From Thermoplasmata archaeon (GTDB lineage: Archaea > Thermoplasmatota > E2 > DHVEG-1 > B8-G13): 5,985 nucleotides of DNA. The stretch's first letter is position 1. Every line of letters begins with the position of its first letter. The stretch spans positions 1-5,985 of the forward strand of contig JAGGYP010000097.1 of the NCBI GenBank assembly GCA_021162485.1. The letters are read 5' to 3'. The notes under the pieces were generated by a model that worked only from the letters and a program-made list of their open reading frames with translations, was not told the origin of the DNA and searched no databases. Below, piece after piece: positions 1 to 3,842 of this stretch. The position numbers and the translations under genes are program-made.

Positions 1-155
1 ATCTTATCAAGAGTTATTTTTGTTCTATTATATTCTTCTATCATCGCCTGTATTATCTGCGATTGATTTGTCAGACTTTCAATTTGCTCCTTATACATTT
101 CCAACAGGGCAAGATATCTAGAAACCTCAGCCTCTTTATCCTTCTCATTATTCAT
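1..155 (-). CDS. pfdA: Prefoldin subunit alpha, N-terminal part (gene runs off the left edge)
   Basis: Prefoldin is a cytosolic hexameric chaperone (two alpha, four beta subunits) that holds unfolded proteins with coiled-coil tentacles and passes them to the group II chaperonin. I translated the minus strand from the ATG at 155-153 and obtained 51 codons, beginning MNNEKDKEAEVSRYLALLEM. The stretch is charged and helical with hydrophobic residues in heptad-like spacing (YLALLEMYKEQIESL), as expected for the first tentacle helix. The N-terminal pattern fits archaeal prefoldin alpha, which is normally about 140-150 residues, so about one third is present. The start overlaps the end of the LX gene by 8 bp and has a GGAGGA ribosome binding site inside the LX coding region, indicating co-transcription. 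LX followed by prefoldin alpha is a conserved archaeal pair. The identity rests on the N-terminal pattern plus this neighbour. Confidence 0.82.
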   Translation of the reverse strand, partial: MNNEKDKEAEVSRYLALLEMYKEQIESLTNQSQIIQAMIEEYNRTKITLDK

Positions 156-393
156 TTTTTTGTCCTCCAAATTTATTAAAAAGATATTTTGTCACAGGAT
201 CTGTAATGTCATCTTCTTTTAACTCCTGTATGTTTTCTATCTTTATTTCTTTTCTCCTCACCCTATGCATGCTTCCAAAAACAGAATATACTTTTTCTAT
301 TGCAGAGTTTTTTGTTTCCGCGATCAATTCTTTTTTGAAAGGTTGAATTTTTTCACCCATTTTAAACAAGCCTTCTACTCTAAATGCTCTCAT
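148..393 (-). CDS. rpl18a: Large-subunit ribosomal protein L18Ae (LX / L20a)
   Basis: This is an 81-residue basic protein of the archaeal large ribosomal subunit, the family called LX, L20a or L18Ae. Family features visible are the opening RAFRVEGLFKMG, the aromatic and lysine-rich QPFKKELIAET stretch (about residues 17-27), and the most diagnostic block AIEKVYSVFGSMHRVRRKEIKI (about 32-52), in which S-x-x-G-S-x-H-R-x-x-R is the core. The length matches the usual 75-85 residues. The ATG at 393-391 is preceded by GGAAGGTGAT at 8-base spacing, a near-perfect complement of the 16S 3' end, which fixes the start. The gene overlaps prefoldin alpha by 8 bp. In many archaea LX follows L39e, L31e and aIF6. 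Here the gene upstream is a divergent hydrolase, so this small operon has its own promoter. Confidence 0.93.
   Translation of the reverse strand: MRAFRVEGLFKMGEKIQPFKKELIAETKNSAIEKVYSVFGSMHRVRRKEIKIENIQELKEDDITDPVTKYLFNKFGGQKNE
163..168 (-). promoter_or_regulatory. Ribosome binding site of prefoldin alpha
   Basis: On the minus strand the sequence is GGAGGA followed by seven bases and then the ATG at 155-153. It lies inside the last codons of the LX gene. It fixes the prefoldin start and allows independent initiation within the overlapping pair. Confidence 0.75.
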
Positions 394-398
394 GGTTT

Positions 399-408
399 AT
401 CACCTTCC
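399..408 (-). promoter_or_regulatory. Strong Shine-Dalgarno of the LX gene
   Basis: The minus strand reads GGAAGGTGAT, five bases before ATGAG at 393. GGTGAT is an exact match to the anti-Shine-Dalgarno region. It shows that the LX mRNA has a short leader, so its transcription start must lie upstream of about position 410. Confidence 0.8.
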
Positions 409-414
409 ACTATG

Positions 415-473
415 AAATACAAAACTATTTTTATTCTTATCTAAGTTGTTTTAATGACAAGTTTTTTGTATTT
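415..473. repeat. 10-bp inverted repeat in the divergent LX / HD-hydrolase promoter region
   Basis: AAATACAAAA at 415-424 is matched exactly by its reverse complement TTTTGTATTT at 464-473, with 39 bp between the arms. Each arm lies about 30 bp before the start codon of one of the two divergent genes, and the right arm runs into the TATA-like TATTTAAA of the HD gene. It could be a pair of operator half-sites or coincidence in AT-rich DNA. Confidence 0.45.
426..440 (-). promoter_or_regulatory. Weak candidate TATA region for the LX-pfdA operon
   Basis: On the minus strand this AT-rich stretch (ATAAGAATAAAAATAG) lies about 25 bases upstream of where a leader carrying the LX Shine-Dalgarno should begin. 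The match to an archaeal TATA box is weak, and the placement rests mainly on spacing. Confidence 0.3.
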
Positions 474-476
474 AAA
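469..476 (+). promoter_or_regulatory. TATA box of the HD hydrolase gene (leaderless start)
   Basis: TATTTAAA begins 25 bp upstream of the ATG at 494. That is the archaeal spacing from TATA box to transcription start, so transcription should begin at or very near the start codon. No Shine-Dalgarno lies between them (the interval is T-rich), consistent with a leaderless mRNA. Confidence 0.5.
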
Positions 477-493
477 TGTTTTTTTGGTTTTTT

Positions 494-1048
494 ATGCTAG
501 ATAGAGAAGAGGGTCTAGATTTATTAAAACAATATATAAAACGTGAGAATTTGCTTAAACATTGTCTTGCAGTAGAGGCCATACTTGGGGAATTAGCAAA
601 TAATCTCAATGAGGAAGTAGAAAAATGGAGACTTTGTGGTTTGTTACATGATATAGATTTTGAATCCACTGAACAAAATCCAGAGAAACATGCTCTAGTT
701 GCTGCTGAAATATTAAAAGACAAACTCCCAGATGATATGATACATGCTATAAAATCACATAACTTTGAAAACACAGGATGTGAACCTAAACATAAACTAG
801 ACTATGCATTGATAGCTGCTGATGCTGTATCTGGTTTAATAATTGCAGCAGCTTTAATAATGCCATCTAAAAAGCTCAGGGATGTAAAACTGGATACGTT
901 GAAAAGAAAATTCAAGGATAAATCATTTGCACGGAGATGCAGCAGAGAAAGAATAAGTATGTGCGAAAAGATAGGTTTAAATTTAGATAAATTTCTCGAG
1001 ATTTCTTTGAAGGCTTTACAAAACATATCAGATAAACTGGGGTTATAA
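494..1048 (+). CDS. HD-superfamily predicted metal-dependent hydrolase (HDIG type)
   Basis: A 184-residue soluble protein with a classical HD phosphohydrolase fold. Ligands visible in order, numbering from the chosen start: His23 (LLKHCLAVE), the His52-Asp53 pair (GLLHDIDFE), His66 (EKHALVAAE), His89 (IKSHN) and Asp110 (IAADAVSGL). This is the H...HD...H...H...D set expected for a one- or two-metal site. It resembles a short stand-alone HDIG group of predicted hydrolases (COG2316-like). The substrate is unknown, perhaps a phosphate ester or nucleotide. I chose the ATG at 494 over the in-frame ATG at 476. The six extra residues FFWFFM-type are not family-like, 476 lies inside the TATA box, and neither ATG has a Shine-Dalgarno. 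The gene is divergent from LX and 64 bp upstream of aIF1A, which has its own promoter elements, so it need not be co-transcribed with it. Confidence 0.85.
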   Translation: MLDREEGLDLLKQYIKRENLLKHCLAVEAILGELANNLNEEVEKWRLCGLLHDIDFESTEQNPEKHALVAAEILKDKLPDDMIHAIKSHNFENTGCEPKHKLDYALIAADAVSGLIIAAALIMPSKKLRDVKLDTLKRKFKDKSFARRCSRERISMCEKIGLNLDKFLEISLKALQNISDKLGL

Positions 1049-1054
1049 GTTAAA

Positions 1055-1081
1055 ATTTTATAATGCCAAATTATTATATAA
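1055..1081 (+). promoter_or_regulatory. Promoter region of the aIF1A-RIO1-KH cluster
   Basis: Two TATA-like elements follow the HD stop codon: TTTTATAA at 1056-1063 and TTATATAA at 1074-1081. The first would start transcription near 1085, leaving a leader that contains the GAGGTG ribosome binding site. The second would start near 1100-1104, almost too close. A 10-bp palindrome TAAAATTTTA (1051-1060) overlaps the first. I cannot choose between them from sequence alone. Confidence 0.45.
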
Positions 1082-1100
1082 GATGTTATTGTTACCATAA

Positions 1101-1106
1101 GAGGTG
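1101..1106 (+). promoter_or_regulatory. Ribosome binding site that sets the aIF1A start
   Basis: GAGGTG is followed by six bases and the ATG at 1113. The GTG inside this motif (1104) is in frame and would add three residues (MHF), but using it as a start would consume the Shine-Dalgarno. The ATG at 1113 is therefore the better start. Confidence 0.7.
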
Positions 1107-1112
1107 CATTTT

Positions 1113-1454
1113 ATGATCCAGAATTCCAGCAACAAACAATCAGATCAAGAGGAAGAATATTTTAGACTTCCACTGCCAAATCCATCAAAAGGCGAGCTAT
1201 TTGGGGTAGCTGAGCAGCTTGTTGGAGGATCTAGAATAAAAGTAATATGTGCAGATGGTAAATCGAGGTTGGCAAGAATCCCTGGCAGGTTAAAAAGATA
1301 TCAGAGAGTTAGAGCCGGTGATCTTGTTATAGTTAAACCATGGGATGTGCAAGATGATAAGGCAGATATTGTTTTTAGATATACCAAGACGCAAGCTATT
1401 AATCTAAGCAGAAGAAATCTCATTCCAAAAAGTATAGATATTTTCAAATACTGA
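1113..1454 (+). CDS. eif1a: Archaeal translation initiation factor 1A
   Basis: aIF1A, the homologue of eukaryotic eIF1A and bacterial IF1, binds the A site of the small ribosomal subunit and helps assemble the initiation complex and recruit initiator tRNA. The 113-residue product has a short acidic tail (SDQEEEYFRLPLP, about 10-22), then the S1/IF1-type OB fold (about 26-91) with the family blocks GELFGVAEQLVGGSRIKVICADG, KSRLARIPGRLKRYQRVRAGD and LVIVKPWDVQDDKADIVFRY. The last, VxPWDxQDxKADIxxRY, is diagnostic. A short basic C-terminal extension follows (TKTQAINLSRRNLIP). The length matches archaeal members (about 100-115). The gene ends 5 bp before RIO1, so the two are surely co-transcribed. 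The start is set by GAGGTG at 1101-1106. Confidence 0.96.
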   Translation: MIQNSSNKQSDQEEEYFRLPLPNPSKGELFGVAEQLVGGSRIKVICADGKSRLARIPGRLKRYQRVRAGDLVIVKPWDVQDDKADIVFRYTKTQAINLSRRNLIPKSIDIFKY

Positions 1455-1459
1455 TTTTT

Positions 1460-2230
1460 ATGAGAGAAAAAATTTTTAGAAAAATTGACACAGAAATTGA
1501 AAAAATAAAAAGTAGAATAGGTGCTGATAGGAAAATTCTTGAAGGAATTTTTGATAAACCAACTCTACTTGTTTTTGGTAAACTTTTCTCAGATAAAACA
1601 ATAGACCTAGTTGAGTTTCCAATATCTGTTGGCAAAGAAGGTTGTGTTTTCCGTGCTTTAACACCCGCTAAAGAATTTGTTGCTGTGAAAGTATACAGAG
1701 TGGTTTCCCATACCTTTAGAAACATATCAAAATACATTGAAGGAGATCCGCGTTTCAGAACATTTAGAAACAGAAGGGATCTAATCTATGAGTGGGCGAA
1801 CAAGGAGTTTAAAAACCTTCAAATCCTGGAAAACATTGGTGTTTCAGTTCCGCATCCCATAAGAAGAATAAAAAATGTGCTGGTGATGCAATATATAGGA
1901 GATGAGACAGTACCTGCTCCTTTACTTAGAGATGTAAAACTTGATAACCCAAAAAAATTTTTAAACAAACTAATAAAATATATAAAGATAATGTATCAAA
2001 AAGCTGAGCTAGTACATGGTGATCTCAGCGAGTATAATATTCTAGTTTACAAGGAAAAACCATATATTATAGACGTTGGGCAGACTGTTGTAATAGAACA
2101 TCCCATGGCATTAGAGTTTTTAAAAAGAGACATACACAACCTGGTTAGATTCTTCAGAAATAGATACAATTTAAAAGAACATGATGAAGAAACCCTATAT
2201 AATAAAATTATAGAGAGGGGTAAAAATTGA
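1460..2230 (+). CDS. rio1: RIO1-type atypical serine/threonine protein kinase / ATPase
   Basis: RIO1 acts in the cytoplasm as an ATP-dependent factor in late maturation of the small ribosomal subunit. Domains in order over 256 residues: an N-terminal helical region (1-45); a nucleotide loop SVGKEGCVFRA (56-66), matching RIO1's S-T-G-K-E-A-x-V-Y pattern; the beta-3 lysine Lys77 in VAVKVY; a flexible-loop region with KYIEGDPRF (91-99); the hinge VMQYIGD (142-148); the catalytic loop LVHGDLSEYNIL (184-195) with Asp188 and Asn193; and the metal-binding loop IIDVGQTV (203-210) with Asp205. All catalytic residues are present and the length is typical. The flexible loop, HGDLSEYN and DVxQ favour RIO1 over RIO2, and there is no RIO2 winged-helix domain. 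No Shine-Dalgarno is visible before the ATG, which lies 5 bp after the aIF1A stop, so translation is probably coupled. The end overlaps the KH gene by 4 bp. Confidence 0.95.
   Translation: MREKIFRKIDTEIEKIKSRIGADRKILEGIFDKPTLLVFGKLFSDKTIDLVEFPISVGKEGCVFRALTPAKEFVAVKVYRVVSHTFRNISKYIEGDPRFRTFRNRRDLIYEWANKEFKNLQILENIGVSVPHPIRRIKNVLVMQYIGDETVPAPLLRDVKLDNPKKFLNKLIKYIKIMYQKAELVHGDLSEYNILVYKEKPYIIDVGQTVVIEHPMALEFLKRDIHNLVRFFRNRYNLKEHDEETLYNKIIERGKN
2215..2221 (+). promoter_or_regulatory. Ribosome binding site supporting a TTG start for the KH gene
   Basis: GAGGGGT ends five bases before the TTG at 2227. It lies in the last codons of RIO1 and supports the unusual TTG as the true start. No nearby in-frame ATG or GTG would preserve the first beta strand of KH1. 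Confidence 0.65.
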
Positions 2231-2757
2231 GATATATAAAAATACCAAGAGATAGGATAGGTGTTCTTATCGGTCATGGTGGAGAAACAAAAAAGCAGAT
2301 AGAGATACAAACAAATGTAAAACTTGATGTTGATTCAGAAACCGGCGAGGTGACAATAGATGAAAAAAATGTTAAAGAACCTGTTGATATACTAAAAGCG
2401 GAGAGGGTAATAACAGCTATTGGAAGAGGTTTCTCACCTGAGCATGCTTTCAAACTCTTTGATGATGATTACGATCTCTTCCTGTTTGACATCAGAGATT
2501 ACGCTGGTAGAAGCAAGGCACATGTTAGAAGATTAAAAGGGAGAATAATAGGTAGAAAAGGCAAAACAAGAGAAACCCTAGAAGAGCTTACAGATTCTCA
2601 TATATCTGTATATGGTCATACTGTAGCAGTAATAGCTGATATGTTGTTTATGGAATCTATAAAGACAGCTATAGAGATGTTGCTTAATGGAAGTAAACAT
2701 TCAACAGTTTATAGATATCTAGAAGAAAAAAGAAGAGATATGAAAGAGCTATTTTAG
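2227..2757 (+). CDS. dim2: Dim2/Pno1-like double KH-domain RNA-binding protein
   Basis: Archaeal homologue of eukaryotic Dim2/Pno1/Krr1, a KH protein that binds the 3' region of small-subunit rRNA during maturation. The archaeal protein has also been reported to contact aIF2alpha. The 176-residue product has two KH modules. KH1 spans residues 1-66 with IPRDRIGVLIGHGGETKKQI, where GxxG is G16-H17-G18-G19. KH2 spans about 98-165 with RRLKGRIIGRKGKTRETLEE, where GxxG is G109-R110-K111-G112, followed by ISVYGHTVAVIAD. Between them lies the family block AIGRGFSPEHAFKLFDDDYDLFLFDIRDY (64-92). It starts with TTG; TTG overlaps the RIO1 stop TGA (ATTGA arrangement, 4-bp overlap), with GAGGGGT upstream. 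aIF1A, RIO1 and Dim2 form a conserved archaeal cluster in which all three products act on the small subunit. The 3' end overlaps the convergent downstream gene by 4 bp. Confidence 0.93.
   Translation: MRYIKIPRDRIGVLIGHGGETKKQIEIQTNVKLDVDSETGEVTIDEKNVKEPVDILKAERVITAIGRGFSPEHAFKLFDDDYDLFLFDIRDYAGRSKAHVRRLKGRIIGRKGKTRETLEELTDSHISVYGHTVAVIADMLFMESIKTAIEMLLNGSKHSTVYRYLEEKRRDMKELF
2721..2736 (-). terminator. Candidate T-tract terminator of the minus-strand F5/8C gene, inside the KH gene
   Basis: Read on the minus strand this is a pyrimidine run TCTTCTTTTTTCTTCT beginning 18 bases after the stop codon of the minus-strand gene. Archaeal termination is driven by such T-rich tracts without a required hairpin. 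On the plus strand it encodes EEKRRD in the KH protein, so its composition may just reflect coding. Confidence 0.4.
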
Positions 2758-3650
2758 AAACTAAATAAAACAAAGTTGCTAAAAAAACACATAGTAGCAG
2801 AGTTTTTACCATTAGTATACGCTATTATCTTTAGATCACCAAAAACATTCTTATTTAACACAGCAGGTTGATTATGACTAGTCTGCATTAACTCATATTT
2901 AGAATAAAACTCTATATTAGAGACTTTTTCTGTCGCATACGCCTTTACATTGCCACCAATAACAACTGTTCTACCAGGTGTTGGCATGATAGCTCTTCCA
3001 AAAATGTAGAGGTTTTCACCACTTGGTTCAATATTTGTTATTAGGGATGTATCAGATGACAGTGCCTTATATACATATATCTCATAAACGCCGTACATTG
3101 ACCCAACACCAGGATATCCACCACCTGTTTCATATCCTTGAATCTTTATCCTTCTTGTATTATCACCTAAACAAGAAAATATGTTATATGAGATAGGTGT
3201 ATACAATGACGACCCTGGTATGTTTTCATTCTCCCATATTTTAATCCAACGCCCATTTTTTTCTATAAACAAGCTCATCTTTCCAGCTCTACCACTACTC
3301 TGATACCCAACAAGCAATTTTATATTATAAATCTGATAATCTCTCTTCAAATCTATTACTATATAGGAATCACCACACATCATAGCCCAAGTACCATCAT
3401 ATCCGTCTATAGCATCCTCAGGTGGTCTATCACCATTTGGACAACCTTTATGATCCTCTACGACAGCGTTAACAGCTACATTTTTTCCTCTTTCAAAATC
3501 AGCACTATTGTATAAACCCAGTACTGGAGAAACTGGTTTTTTAATTTGCATTCGAGATACCAGGTTCAACCTTTTTGAATTTCCCACCGTTGCAAAAGAA
3601 ACCATTATCAAACCAGTTGCAAGCAAAACTATCAGGATTTTTCTAATCAT
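2754..3650 (-). CDS. Secreted protein with F5/8-type C (discoidin-like) domain and degenerate Ig-like tail
   Basis: A 298-residue exported protein of unknown function. Residues 1-24 form a signal peptide (MIRKILIVLLATGLIMVSFA, then TVGNSK); no lipobox cysteine follows. About 53-195 resemble a galactose-binding-like F5/8 type C (discoidin) domain: NVAVNAVVED, EDAIDG, TWAM, SYIVIDLKRDYQIYNIKLL, a strand like MSLFIEKNGRWIKIWE, RRIKIQGYE and the closing YGVYEIYVYKA. Such domains bind glycans or other surface ligands. About 214-298 fit an archaeal Ig-like domain (LYIFGRAIMPTPGRTVVIGG, then VSNIEFY and VFGDLKIIAYTNGKNSAT) but lack the usual YVDG and PYEW-type blocks. Cysteines are 70, 92, 160 and 288. 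The ATG at 3650-3648 has AGAGGCGAT upstream. No catalytic motif is visible. It is divergent from the anchored metallopeptidase and convergent with the KH gene. Confidence 0.8.
   Translation of the reverse strand: MIRKILIVLLATGLIMVSFATVGNSKRLNLVSRMQIKKPVSPVLGLYNSADFERGKNVAVNAVVEDHKGCPNGDRPPEDAIDGYDGTWAMMCGDSYIVIDLKRDYQIYNIKLLVGYQSSGRAGKMSLFIEKNGRWIKIWENENIPGSSLYTPISYNIFSCLGDNTRRIKIQGYETGGGYPGVGSMYGVYEIYVYKALSSDTSLITNIEPSGENLYIFGRAIMPTPGRTVVIGGNVKAYATEKVSNIEFYSKYELMQTSHNQPAVLNKNVFGDLKIIAYTNGKNSATMCFFSNFVLFSF
2777..2807 (+). terminator. Candidate terminator of the aIF1A-RIO1-KH cluster
   Basis: A small inverted repeat, TGCTA (2777-2781) and TAGCA (2795-2799) with a 13-base loop, is followed by TTTTT at 2803-2807, about 50 bp past the KH stop. 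The stem is weak, so the T run is the more credible signal. It lies in the 3' coding part of the opposite gene. Confidence 0.35.
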
Positions 3651-3655
3651 TATAT

Positions 3656-3662
3656 CGCCTCT
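3656..3662 (-). promoter_or_regulatory. Ribosome binding site of the F5/8C gene
   Basis: The minus strand reads AGAGGCG followed by ATATA and the ATG at 3650. It is a one-mismatch version of the GAGGTGAT consensus at normal spacing and supports the chosen start, which gives a complete signal peptide. Confidence 0.6.
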
Positions 3663-3682
3663 ATCAACATAATATCTCTAGC

Positions 3683-3700
3683 TTTAAATATATAATATTT
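3683..3700 (-). promoter_or_regulatory. TATA region of the F5/8C gene
   Basis: On the minus strand the stretch AAATATTATATATTTAAA lies roughly 30 to 45 bp upstream of the start codon. A box centred near 3693 would start transcription near 3667, giving a leader just long enough for the ribosome binding site at 3656-3662. The exact box cannot be chosen within this run. Confidence 0.5.
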
Positions 3701-3742
3701 TTTATACAAATGTTACCGAGTGTTGTTATCGGGTTGAATAGT

Positions 3743-3758
3743 AAATACCGGTGTATTT
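3743..3758. repeat. Short palindromic element in the divergent intergenic region
   Basis: AAATAC, a CGGT spacer and GTATTT form a perfect 6-bp inverted repeat in the middle of the 192-bp region between the two divergent surface-protein genes. The half-site AAATAC matches the first six bases of the inverted-repeat arm at 415-424. It may be an operator; the sequence alone does not prove it. Confidence 0.35.
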
Positions 3759-3797
3759 TTCTAAAAAAATTATATAAACTCTAATTTTTAAGATATA

Positions 3798-3805
3798 TTT
3801 ATATA
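3798..3805 (+). promoter_or_regulatory. TATA box of the metallopeptidase gene
   Basis: TTTATATA is centred about 26 bp before position 3828, giving a leader of about 15 bases that contains the GGGGGT ribosome binding site. A second TATA-like element TTATATAAA at 3770-3778 is its inverted copy and would give a longer leader. The nearer one fits better. Confidence 0.5.
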
Positions 3806-3830
3806 GTCGATTCCATATATATAATAAACT

Positions 3831-3836
3831 GGGGGT
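3831..3836 (+). promoter_or_regulatory. Ribosome binding site of the metallopeptidase gene
   Basis: GGGGGT precedes the ATG at 3843 by six bases. It stands out in otherwise AT-only sequence and fixes the start ahead of the membrane segment. Confidence 0.6.
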
Positions 3837-3842
3837 TTCTAG

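Noticed and set aside
476..493. In-frame ATG at 476 as the start of the HD hydrolase
   Set aside because: It lies at the edge of the TATA box, has no ribosome binding site, and would add six aromatic residues unlike the family. The ATG at 494 fits TATA spacing and family length.
472..1098. Two open frames of about 100 codons on the minus strand opposite the HD gene
   Set aside because: They are antisense shadows of a well-supported gene, rich in Ser, Leu and Phe, with no domain or ribosome binding site.
1104..1112. GTG at 1104 as the start of aIF1A
   Set aside because: The GTG is part of the GAGGTG Shine-Dalgarno for the ATG at 1113.
1444..1737. Minus-strand open frames opposite RIO1 (also at 2047-2310)
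   Set aside because: Antisense to a gene with complete kinase motifs; their composition reflects the opposite strand.
3715..3733. CCGA...TCGG inverted repeat near the F5/8C promoter
   Set aside because: Only four base pairs with a 9-base loop; not distinguishable from chance.
3770..3805. Inverted 8-bp repeat TATATAAA / TTTATATA
   Set aside because: Better explained as two TATA-like elements, which are inherently near-palindromic, than as a separate structure.
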